Made by a program: the position numbers and the translations under genes. The notes beneath the pieces are model-generated. The model made no database searches. It was not told the origin of the DNA and was given only the letters and a program-made list of their open reading frames with translations. This document shows positions 18,056-26,387 of a stretch of 64,000 nucleotides of DNA, piece by piece (position 1 is the first letter of the stretch; every line of letters starts with the position of its first letter). Location: assembly GCA_018266575.1 (NCBI GenBank), contig JAFEAE010000019.1:124001-188000 (forward strand), written 5' to 3'. Source of the stretch: Bacteroidota bacterium. GTDB lineage: Bacteria > Bacteroidota > Bacteroidia > Chitinophagales > Chitinophagaceae.

Positions 18056-19165
18056 ATGCAAGAAAAGCATTTATCGTTCGATACATTTAACGCTCTTCGT
18101 TTTTTTGCTTTTTTAAAAGTATTTCTGCTGCATGTTTCTCAGTCCGAAGTTAATCAGTTTTTATACAAATTAATTTTTAATGGAGGGGATATTGGTGTTG
18201 ATTTCTTTTTTGTGCTCAGCGGCTTCCTGATCACTTATTTACTTGCTTTTGAAAAACTGCAATACGGTTTTATCAATGGCAAAAATTATTTTTTACGTCG
18301 CTCGCTGCGTATCTGGCCACTTTTTTATCTCGGGATTTTGATCGCTTATACCAACAATTTTATTTCTTCCAGATTATCAATCGGATCTTCTGCGGGGTAC
18401 ACTCCGAATTTCTTTTTCTCAATTACTTTCCTGGAAAATTATCAAATGATATTGCACAACAATTTTCCCAACGGTGCACCACTACAGGTTTTTTGGTCCC
18501 TATGTGTAGAAGAACATTTCTATTTATTATGGTTTGTTTTGTTTCGGTTTATAACGCTAAAAAATATCTCAAAAGCTTTAATCATATTATGGTTGGCAGG
18601 CATTGGATACAGGTTTTGGTTTTATTTTCAATTCCCAGATTTGCGCTACTATGATATCGATGTGATTTCAAAATTGGATTATTTTTGTGGAGGAGGGTTG
18701 GTTGGCATTCAGGTTGCCATGCATTTTGAAAAGCTGAAAAAAAATGTTCTGAAAATACATCCGTTAATCCGGCACTGTATTACCTTAATCGTAATTTTTA
18801 TTTTTTTATTTCACCACTTAATAGAGGGTGGCCGAATAGCTGACCTGTATTTTCCAATCATTTCTTCAACGCTATTTTCATCGTTGATATTATTGGTAGT
18901 TACCTCTTCAACATTTTTACATTTCAACGAAACACACCTGTTTTCAAGATTAGGCAAAATAAGCTATGGGCTGTATGTTTATCATACTGTTATTATAGTA
19001 TCTATTCCGGCCCTTATTAAATTTTTATCTATCAATTTCAATAACCCAATTACTCAATATGCCTTCTACATTGCAAGTTTTCTATTGACTATTGGCGTCA
19101 GCACGTTATCATTTCGCTATTTTGAAGCCCCTTTTCTTAAATTAAAAAAAAGGTTCACTTCGTAA
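18056..19165 (+). CDS. Acyltransferase 3 family membrane protein (OafA-like)
   Basis: A 369-residue multi-pass protein of the acyltransferase 3 family, with about ten membrane helices. Family marks are the early NALRFFAFLKVFLLH block with a conserved His near residue 22, GGDIGVDFFFVLSGFLI (about 42-58), the Arg-rich RRSLRIWPLF turn and FWSLCVEEHFYL (about 146-157). These enzymes O-acylate cell-surface sugars such as LPS or O-antigen using an acyl-CoA donor. The neighbourhood of hldD and glycosyltransferases fits, but the acceptor is not known. It converges on purL with 6 bp between the stop codons. Confidence 0.88.
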   Translation: MQEKHLSFDTFNALRFFAFLKVFLLHVSQSEVNQFLYKLIFNGGDIGVDFFFVLSGFLITYLLAFEKLQYGFINGKNYFLRRSLRIWPLFYLGILIAYTNNFISSRLSIGSSAGYTPNFFFSITFLENYQMILHNNFPNGAPLQVFWSLCVEEHFYLLWFVLFRFITLKNISKALIILWLAGIGYRFWFYFQFPDLRYYDIDVISKLDYFCGGGLVGIQVAMHFEKLKKNVLKIHPLIRHCITLIVIFIFLFHHLIEGGRIADLYFPIISSTLFSSLILLVVTSSTFLHFNETHLFSRLGKISYGLYVYHTVIIVSIPALIKFLSINFNNPITQYAFYIASFLLTIGVSTLSFRYFEAPFLKLKKRFTS

Positions 19166-19171
19166 TAATTA

Positions 19172-21403
19172 CTATAAGGAGCTTAATGCATCTTCCGGGG
19201 ATTTAGAAAGAAGGTTGCCAATTGCATTATCATATTTATCTTTCCATTCGGAAATATTTCCCCAGTACATTCCATCTACTTCAACAGAATTTTTTGTAAC
19301 AAATCCCAATTCTTCATAAGGATGATTGCCGAGTGTTTTTTTAAACTCATTCACTTTATCAGCTTTCACACTCACTACTACCCTGCTCTGAGATTCACCA
19401 AACCAATACGCATCTTTTCGGATATTATAATCTGTTGCAGCTACATCAAAACCCAAATCGTTAGGAAATGCAGATTCAACAAGTGTTACAAACAATCCAC
19501 CTTCGCTTACATCATGTGCAGAAACAATAAGTTTCTTTTTGATCAACTCAGCAATTTTTTGTTGTAATAAAAACTCTTCGTCGATATCAAATTTCGGCAC
19601 CGGGCTGTATTCTATATTGTGAAGCTTATGCAGGTATTCAGAAGAATTAATATCATCCGTGCTTTTCCCGATCAAAAATATAAGGTCATCTTCTTCTTTA
19701 AAGTCAAGCGTCATTTTATCTTTAATATTCTCCAGCAAACCAACCATTCCGATCGTTGGTGTGGGGTACACTGCGCCTTCAGGGTTTTGATTATAAAAAC
19801 TAACATTGCCGCCAGTAACAGGCGTATCAAATTTCCGGCATGCATCGCCCATACCTTTTATGGCATGCACAAATTGATAATACACTTCCGGGTTGTAAGG
19901 GTTTCCAAAATTCAAACAATTGGTAACGCCGAGTGGCTGTGCACCGCTGCAAACAATATTGCGGGCAGCTTCTGCAACAGCGATCATTGCACCTTTGTAT
20001 GGATCTGCAAAAACATAACGGCTGTTACAATCTGTGGTAACAGCTATCCCTTTGTTCGTCTCACGGACAAGCATAACCGCAGCATCGCCGGGTTGATTGG
20101 TCGATGAATTTGCAGTACCTACAGTGCTATCATATTGCACAGCAACCCATTTTTTTGAGGCAATATTCGGAATAGAAATAATCTGTTCTGCAGTTTCTTT
20201 CAAATCATCGGGTACTTCAATAGAAGACGGATCGAATGATTTTATTTTTTGAAGATAAGAAGGCTCGCTATAAGCTCTTTCATATTGTGGGGCACCCCCG
20301 CCTAATACTAATTCATGTGCAGGAATTTCTGCTTCCAAATTTCCCTGCATATAAAACTGAAGCAACCCATCATTAGTTACTTCCCCGATTGTAGCTACAG
20401 GTAAGTCCCATTTCTCAAAAATTTTCACCACTTCATTTTCACGTCCTTTTTCAACAACCATCAGCATCCGCTCCTGGCTTTCGCTTAACAACAATTCCCA
20501 TGCCTTCATATTTTTTTGGCGAGTTGGTACTTTGTCGAGATTGATACGCATCCCCGATTCACCCTTGGCACTCATTTCTGCAGTAGAACAAATAATTCCC
20601 GCAGCACCCATATCCTGCATTCCAACAACAGCACCGGTTTTAATGACTTCCAAACAAGCTTCCAGTAATTTTTTTTCCTGGAACGGGTCACCAACCTGAA
20701 CAGCAGGCAATTCCTCCACACTTTCCTGCGTAATATTTGCAGAAGCGAAAGATGCACCACCAATTCCATCTTTACCTGTTGCGCTTCCTACAAATACAAC
20801 CGGGTTCCCCTCACCCTTAGCAATAGCCGAAATTGTTTCGCCATTTTTTACAATACCTACACTCATTGCATTTACTAAAGGGTTGGTATGATAACATTCT
20901 TCAAAATAAATTTCCCCTCCGACCGTAGGAACACCAAAACAATTTCCATAATGCCCGATACCATGAACTACACCGCCAAGAAGATGGCGTGTCTTTGCTT
21001 CTTTTAAATTTCCGAAACGCAATGAATTTAATGAAGCGATCGGCCTTGCTCCCATCGTAAAAATATCACGGTGAATTCCGCCAACGCCTGTCGCCGCTCC
21101 CTGGAAAGGTTCGATTGCCGAAGGATGATTATGTGATTCGATTTTAAATACCACTCCATAACCATCGCCTATATCCATTAAACCGGCATTTTCTTCACCG
21201 GCTTTTACTAACATTTTTTTCCCTTCACGTGGCAACGTTTTTAACCACCGGATAGAATTTTTATAGCTGCAATGTTCGCTCCACATGGCGCTGAATGCAC
21301 ATAGTTCTGTAAAATTGGGGGTGCGTCCGAGTTTCTGTTTGATGAGTTCAAATTCTTCTGCAGTGAGCCGAAGTTGCTCTGCTTCTTTTACTGTTATTTC
21401 CAT
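19172..21403 (-). CDS. purL: Phosphoribosylformylglycinamidine synthase subunit PurL (small type)
   Basis: About 743 residues. It converts FGAR to FGAM with ATP and ammonia in purine synthesis. It is the small PurL form that works with separate PurS and PurQ, not seen in this window. The start at 21403 (MEITVKEAEQLRL) is preferred; a longer frame from a GTG at 21463 adds a hydrophobic stretch not found in PurL. WSEHCSYKNS (about residues 33-42) and ESHNHPSAIEP (about 90-100) are the ATP-site and family motifs. Two AIR-synthase-like halves are visible (GGVGGIHRD; CNSRYVFADPYKG). Confidence 0.93.
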   Translation of the reverse strand: MEITVKEAEQLRLTAEEFELIKQKLGRTPNFTELCAFSAMWSEHCSYKNSIRWLKTLPREGKKMLVKAGEENAGLMDIGDGYGVVFKIESHNHPSAIEPFQGAATGVGGIHRDIFTMGARPIASLNSLRFGNLKEAKTRHLLGGVVHGIGHYGNCFGVPTVGGEIYFEECYHTNPLVNAMSVGIVKNGETISAIAKGEGNPVVFVGSATGKDGIGGASFASANITQESVEELPAVQVGDPFQEKKLLEACLEVIKTGAVVGMQDMGAAGIICSTAEMSAKGESGMRINLDKVPTRQKNMKAWELLLSESQERMLMVVEKGRENEVVKIFEKWDLPVATIGEVTNDGLLQFYMQGNLEAEIPAHELVLGGGAPQYERAYSEPSYLQKIKSFDPSSIEVPDDLKETAEQIISIPNIASKKWVAVQYDSTVGTANSSTNQPGDAAVMLVRETNKGIAVTTDCNSRYVFADPYKGAMIAVAEAARNIVCSGAQPLGVTNCLNFGNPYNPEVYYQFVHAIKGMGDACRKFDTPVTGGNVSFYNQNPEGAVYPTPTIGMVGLLENIKDKMTLDFKEEDDLIFLIGKSTDDINSSEYLHKLHNIEYSPVPKFDIDEEFLLQQKIAELIKKKLIVSAHDVSEGGLFVTLVESAFPNDLGFDVAATDYNIRKDAYWFGESQSRVVVSVKADKVNEFKKTLGNHPYEELGFVTKNSVEVDGMYWGNISEWKDKYDNAIGNLLSKSPEDALSSL

Positions 21404-21481
21404 ATATTTCAGAAAGCGCAAAATTACTATGATGCAAAACGAAAACCAAAAGAAACAATACACAGTAAATGTGTATAAGAA

Positions 21482-22657
21482 TTACGAGGAAAGATATTTT
21501 TCGTATAATTTTTCGTATTTGCCGGCAATCTGCTGAAGAGAATAATTTGCAAGTATTTTCTGCCTTGCAACTGCCTGCATTTTTTTTCTTTGCGTCTCAT
21601 TCAGTTCAATAATTTCTTCAATGGCTTTTGCGAGTGCCCACGCATTTTTTGCCGGAACGATTTTTCCGATATCGCCGATAATTCCCCTTACATCTCCTAT
21701 ATCTGTACTCACACATAAAATGCCGGATGACATTGCTTCGAGGATAATCATTGGAAAAGCTTCTCCATGAGAAGACGAAACAACAAGGACATCAATGGCA
21801 GAAAGTATTTTATCAACATCACTTCGTGCTCCTAATAATTTTATGTTGGGAATGTTCAGACTATCTATTTTTTCTTTAAGGTCATTATTTGCAGCATCAA
21901 CATTTGCCCCTGAAAGGACAAATGAAGTATTTGGGTAGCGCTGCAAAACCAAGGCTGCAGCTTTAAAAAAATTTTCATGGTCTTTCATTGGATGAAAACG
22001 TGCAATATTGCCAACAAGAAAAACATCTTCTGACAATTCCAATTCTTTTCTGACAACAGTTTTGTTTTCCTGTGAAGGAAAAAATAAATCAGTATCTACA
22101 GCATTGGGAATTACTATGCTTTTGGAAGAAGAATATCCTAATGATTCATGCTGTTTTTTCCCTACAGATGACACATAAATAACAGAAGATGGGAAACGAG
22201 AAAGCTTGGCGCCAAGTTTAATTATTGCCGAGGTTGATTTTTTTTCATTTTTTAACGAATCAATAGAATGATGGATCGTCCATAATACATGATTTTTTCT
22301 CCACAAAAAAAACTTTACAAAAGTTGCAGCCAGATTTCCATGATACATCCATCCATGAATGATAGCAGGTTGGATCTTTCGCACAAGCCGGATAAGTTTT
22401 ATTAATGCAGGAACAGAAGGTAATTTTCCCGGTTGAACATTTAACGAATAAACATCAATTCCCAAGTCGATCAACTTCTTTCCAATATCTCCTGCAGGTA
22501 TCAGCGAAATAACAACAGGGAAATATTTTGCTTTGCCAATAACAGAAACCAGGTTATATAACATCATTTCTGCACCGCCGGTATTTAATCCGGTGGTAAT
22601 AAAAAGAATAGTACTTTTTTTTTCTTTATTCATTATATCTGCTTCATAGCTTTGCAT
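21482..22657 (-). CDS. GT4 family glycosyltransferase
   Basis: A 391-residue retaining glycosyltransferase with a GT-B fold. The N-terminal half begins with TTGLNTGGAEMML, a glycine-rich motif typical of the GT4 family. The C-terminal half has VGNIARFHPMKDHENFF (start of the donor domain, about residue 212), the SSSHGEAFPMIILEAMSSG signature (E-x7-E, about 296-314) and GDVRG. It would transfer a sugar from a nucleotide-sugar to a surface glycan. The annotated start overlaps the upstream gene by 14 bp; a second Met at 22633 gives a cleaner start. It forms an operon with the next two upstream genes. Confidence 0.88.
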   Translation of the reverse strand: MQSYEADIMNKEKKSTILFITTGLNTGGAEMMLYNLVSVIGKAKYFPVVISLIPAGDIGKKLIDLGIDVYSLNVQPGKLPSVPALIKLIRLVRKIQPAIIHGWMYHGNLAATFVKFFLWRKNHVLWTIHHSIDSLKNEKKSTSAIIKLGAKLSRFPSSVIYVSSVGKKQHESLGYSSSKSIVIPNAVDTDLFFPSQENKTVVRKELELSEDVFLVGNIARFHPMKDHENFFKAAALVLQRYPNTSFVLSGANVDAANNDLKEKIDSLNIPNIKLLGARSDVDKILSAIDVLVVSSSHGEAFPMIILEAMSSGILCVSTDIGDVRGIIGDIGKIVPAKNAWALAKAIEEIIELNETQRKKMQAVARQKILANYSLQQIAGKYEKLYEKYLSS

Positions 22658-23750
22658 CTGTTATTTCTTCAATCAGGGATGAATAAGCCTGTACAGATTT
22701 TTCAACAGAAAAGAAGCTTGCCCTATGTATCAATTCTTCTTTTTGCACAGGGCTCTCAAGGGTTCTCAGAATAGCATCAGCCATAGCTACAGAGTCGCTA
22801 ACGGGAATCAATATCCCAAACTTTCCGTTTTCAAGTATTTCGGTACAACCTCCTTTAGCATTTGTAGCAACAACAGGACAACCACAAGCCATTGCCTCTA
22901 TAAGCACAGTAGGCAATCCTTCCCGTAAAGATGAAAGCACAAAAACATCACTATGGAACATATAAGCATACGGATTTTCAATAAATCCGGGCAGTACTAC
23001 ATCCCCGGATATTCCGAGAAGGGTTGCTTCCCTTTTTATTGCTGCAAATAATTCTCCTTCGCCAAGGATCACCAATTTTGATTTTTGTTTTTTCCTGACA
23101 ATGGCAAATGCTTTTAATAAAGTTGAAAAATCCTTATCCGGAACGAACCTTCCGGCAGCCAATATTACCGGAAAATCTTTCTTATTGAACCATTGATGGG
23201 GAATGGCAATTTTTGATTTCCCGAAAATATCCTGATCAACGACGGGATTGTAAATTGTCCTGATTGTACCTTCTTTTATTTTTAGAAATTTTTCTATTTC
23301 CCGGCTTGTATTTTCAGCTACTGCAACAATGGCCGAAGAGAAAGGGTATAACCAGCGCATGGATAATTGCAGCACGAATTCCTTACTCAAAGATCTTTTT
23401 GTTTTTTCAGGAATGGCATGCTCAACAACAATAATTTTCGTTTTTGTTCCGGATATTTTATTCGCGAGCAGGGCGATAACATTGGAATGTGAAAGATTTG
23501 AGATCAATATATCAGGTTTGTTTTTTTTCAAATAAGAAACCAACGATCCGACTGCACTCAGCATTCTGCTTTTATTAAACTCGACTACATTAATATTTGA
23601 TGGAACCTGATTTAGAAATATGCCTTGTTTTTTTAAAATCAAGAGATCTGCTCTTACAGGCATTATTGCAAATTCTTTAAGGAGATTAACAACTGCTTTT
23701 TCTGCACCGCCTCCCCGGAGATCCGGTATAAAGAATGCTATTTTTTTCAT
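22644..23750 (-). CDS. GT4 family glycosyltransferase
   Basis: A 368-residue GT-B glycosyltransferase. Features are PDLRGGGAEKAVVNLL at residues 9-24, VEHAIPEK in the acceptor domain, ILAAGRFVPDKDFSTLL at about 192-208 and the donor-site signature SLREGLPTVLIEAMACGCPVV near 279-299, with both conserved glutamates. It is similar in style to the downstream GT4 but not a close copy. The cluster location suggests LPS, O-antigen or capsule assembly; the sugar is unknown. It is separated from the upstream GT4 by 28 bp and overlaps the downstream one. Confidence 0.88.
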   Translation of the reverse strand: MKKIAFFIPDLRGGGAEKAVVNLLKEFAIMPVRADLLILKKQGIFLNQVPSNINVVEFNKSRMLSAVGSLVSYLKKNKPDILISNLSHSNVIALLANKISGTKTKIIVVEHAIPEKTKRSLSKEFVLQLSMRWLYPFSSAIVAVAENTSREIEKFLKIKEGTIRTIYNPVVDQDIFGKSKIAIPHQWFNKKDFPVILAAGRFVPDKDFSTLLKAFAIVRKKQKSKLVILGEGELFAAIKREATLLGISGDVVLPGFIENPYAYMFHSDVFVLSSLREGLPTVLIEAMACGCPVVATNAKGGCTEILENGKFGILIPVSDSVAMADAILRTLESPVQKEELIHRASFFSVEKSVQAYSSLIEEITDAKL

Positions 23751-23778
23751 ACTTACCGAAGTAAAAATTACAGCTTTA

Positions 23779-24921
23779 TCAGGTATATATTTTTAATGTG
23801 GAGATATACTCTTCAATGATCTTAGTAACATTGAATTTTTTCATTACCAGCGCCCTTCCATTCTTTCCCATTTTCGAGCGTTCTTCAATTGATAAATTAA
23901 TCATTCTTTCCATTTTATCGGCAAGGTCGAATGGATCATTTATGTTGCAAATAAAACCATTTGAGTTGTTCAGCACCACTTCCTTACAGCCACGGTTAAA
24001 CGAAGTTATCACCGGCAGTTCCATGCTTGCAGCTTCCATCAGGCATTTTGGCACGCCTTCATTGTAAGAAGACGGGAATACGAAGCAATCAGCCTGCACA
24101 AGAAATGGCCGCACGTCTTTAGCAAACCCTGAGTATTTGATCAAACCTTCACTCTCCCATTTTTTCAATTCATTTTCAGTTACAGAATCCGGATGATGTT
24201 TTTCAAAAAAACCGATCAGTTGAAAATTTGCATTATATCCTTTTCTTTTTAAAATCCTTGCTGCATCTGCATAAATGGAAATCCCTTTGCTTTTTAATAA
24301 GCGGGTACTCATTAAAAAAGTAAATCCTGCATCCTTGCGACCCGCATTACATGCATTAAGTGAAAAATATTCCGTATTAACGCCTTCCCCCGGCAGCACT
24401 TTCATTTTTTCTATAGGAACGATCTTTTCATTAATAAACATTTTGGCATCCTCGTTATTTAAAAACCAAACAAATTCTGTTTTTTTCAATGCCCGTTTGT
24501 ACAACAATCGCACGATGCGGTATAACCAGTTATTCTTTGCAAATGAGTATCCCAAACCTGTTATAACTGCAATTGATTTTATTGACAATGATGCGGCCGC
24601 AAGCGACCCGTAAATATTGGGTTTAATAACATAGTGAAAGATGAAATCCGGCTTATGCTCTTTGTAAATTTTTTTTAACTGGCGGAATAATTTATAATCC
24701 TGCAACGGGTTTTCAGAACGGTTATTAAAATCAAGCGGCACATAATAGCATCCCTCATTGATAAGAAGCTTCGAATACTCATCATTTGGAGCAATTACCA
24801 GGATACGGTACCGGGCCCGGAGCAGACAACGGATTACATCCATGCGGAAATTATATAACGACCACGCACTGTTGGACACAAAAGCAATAAGTTTGTTATG
24901 GGCGGACCCGGTTTCGTTCAT
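23779..24921 (-). CDS. GT4 family glycosyltransferase (PglA/CapM-like)
   Basis: A 380-residue GT4 enzyme and first gene of the three-gene glycosyltransferase run on this strand. The acceptor domain has FVSNSAWSLYNFR near the start and HYVIKPNIYGS at about 96-106, an arrangement I know from PglA/CapM-type enzymes that act on undecaprenyl-diphosphate sugars. The donor domain has STRLLKSKGI (about 210) and SSYNEGVPKCLMEAASMELPVI (about 286-307) with the E-x7-E pair. The lipid-linked acceptor is an inference from this resemblance. The divergent GT-C-like gene starts 62 bp away. Confidence 0.85.
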   Translation of the reverse strand: MNETGSAHNKLIAFVSNSAWSLYNFRMDVIRCLLRARYRILVIAPNDEYSKLLINEGCYYVPLDFNNRSENPLQDYKLFRQLKKIYKEHKPDFIFHYVIKPNIYGSLAAASLSIKSIAVITGLGYSFAKNNWLYRIVRLLYKRALKKTEFVWFLNNEDAKMFINEKIVPIEKMKVLPGEGVNTEYFSLNACNAGRKDAGFTFLMSTRLLKSKGISIYADAARILKRKGYNANFQLIGFFEKHHPDSVTENELKKWESEGLIKYSGFAKDVRPFLVQADCFVFPSSYNEGVPKCLMEAASMELPVITSFNRGCKEVVLNNSNGFICNINDPFDLADKMERMINLSIEERSKMGKNGRALVMKKFNVTKIIEEYISTLKIYT

Positions 24922-24983
24922 TAATGTGTTTTAAATTTAATAGTATAGATTAGTGGTTTCATACTCAATCTGAAAATCGTTTT

Positions 24984-26240
24984 ATGCTTTCGATCCTGTT
25001 ATTTGTTTTTTATGTTTTTGTTCTAACTGCAATCTTAGTAAGATGCGTAAAAGTAAAGCAGATAGCAATCAAATCATCAATTTTAATTTCCGCATTTCTA
25101 TTTAAAGTATTACTTGGATGCATATACGGGTATATCTTTTTGAAATATTATGGAGGGGATGATACATGGGTGTACCATAAGGCTTCTTTGAAAGAATACC
25201 AGTTGCTTATTCATAATCCCGCTGCCTTTTTTAAGGATTTTCTACCTTTTTCTGCAATTGCCGGATCGCATAATTTTTGGGAATCTGTTAAGTTCTATAT
25301 CAGCGACCTTGAATATTGCTTTACAGAAAAACCGCTTGCTTTTTTCAATATTTTCAGCAGGGGAAATTATTACATCAATGTGGCTTTTTTTGATTTTTTT
25401 ATTTTCTTCGGCCCGCTGATTTTATTCAAATTATTACATTCCCTTTTCCCTACTAAAAAAAATGTATTGATACTTATCATTTTTTTTCTTCCTACAACTT
25501 CATTCTGGCTAAGTGGGATCAGGACTGAAGGTTTGCTGTTGTTGTCTATCGCCGTTGCGATATATTTTTTTTACAAGTGGGCACATACAAAAAAAATCAT
25601 TTTTTCCTTACTTTCAATTTTGGGGTTGATGGGTATGCTTATTTTACGGGCAGAATTTCTATTTGCATTTTTGCCTGCATTTGTAGCGTACTCATTTTGC
25701 ACTCCTCAAAAGCAAAAATCTTTATACGTATTTCTTTTTTCTAATTTTCTGTCGGCTTTAATTTTCTTCGGTAGCCTGCTGATCTCTTCCGAAAATAACT
25801 TTCCCAAAATCGTAGCAGACCGGCAGCACAATTTTTTTCTATTGCATGGAAATACTGTTTTAAAGTTAGATACATTACAACCTACGTTAACAAGCTTTAT
25901 TAAGATATTGCCACAAGCCTTGAGCAATACTTTTTTTCATCCGCTGCTTTGGCAAGCAAAAGGCGCATTGCAAATATTAAGTGCACTTGATGTATTAGCT
26001 TTCTGGATACTGATCCTGCTTGCAATATTCCAAAGAATAAAAGACTGGAAACAATACTTGCTCCATCCCCTTATTCTTTTATTTATTTTTTATGGAGTTA
26101 TCCAAACAATTCTTATCGGGTATATAGTCCCTTTTCCCGGGGCAATAGTCAGATATAAAATAATTCCTGAATTATTGCTCGTTTTGGCAATGGCACTAAT
26201 TGTGGATTGGAAGATATTTTCTACAAATAATAGAAAATAA
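24984..26240 (+). CDS. Multi-pass membrane protein, possibly GT-C fold glycosyltransferase or polymerase
   Basis: A 418-residue protein with about ten membrane helices and no family I can name. After the second helix, the first outer loop has YYGGDDTWVYHKAS (about residues 54-67); an acidic pair in this loop is the usual mark of GT-C glycosyltransferases that use polyprenyl-phosphate sugars. Another conserved-looking segment is FWLSGIRTEGLLLL at about 173-186. It is divergent from the GT4 run and lies in the polysaccharide region, so transfer or polymerisation of surface sugars is plausible. It could also be a Wzy-type polymerase. The downstream gene has its own promoter. Confidence 0.5.
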   Translation: MLSILLFVFYVFVLTAILVRCVKVKQIAIKSSILISAFLFKVLLGCIYGYIFLKYYGGDDTWVYHKASLKEYQLLIHNPAAFFKDFLPFSAIAGSHNFWESVKFYISDLEYCFTEKPLAFFNIFSRGNYYINVAFFDFFIFFGPLILFKLLHSLFPTKKNVLILIIFFLPTTSFWLSGIRTEGLLLLSIAVAIYFFYKWAHTKKIIFSLLSILGLMGMLILRAEFLFAFLPAFVAYSFCTPQKQKSLYVFLFSNFLSALIFFGSLLISSENNFPKIVADRQHNFFLLHGNTVLKLDTLQPTLTSFIKILPQALSNTFFHPLLWQAKGALQILSALDVLAFWILILLAIFQRIKDWKQYLLHPLILLFIFYGVIQTILIGYIVPFPGAIVRYKIIPELLLVLAMALIVDWKIFSTNNRK

Positions 26241-26340
26241 TAATTTATCAATTATTCACAAAAAACGCCAGTTTTTAAACATTTTTAACCCTTTTAGCTT
26301 AAAAAATCAATAAATCGCAGCCGAAATTTATTTTTTTACT

Positions 26341-26371
26341 GTTGTTATAGCAATTGTTTTAGCTATATTCG
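26341..26371 (+). promoter_or_regulatory. Promoter of the type III glutamine synthetase gene
   Basis: GTTG at 26341-26344, a 19-bp spacer and TATATTCG at 26364-26371 fit the Bacteroidota TTTG-N19-TAnnTTTG promoter with one mismatch in each box. The ATG is 16 bp further on, leaving a very short leader. Confidence 0.55.
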
Positions 26372-26387
26372 CAAAAATTATAGAAAA

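Noticed and set aside
21404..21463. Longer N-terminus of purL
   Set aside because: It starts with GTG, adds a hydrophobic segment and is unlike PurL; the ATG at 21403 begins the family sequence.
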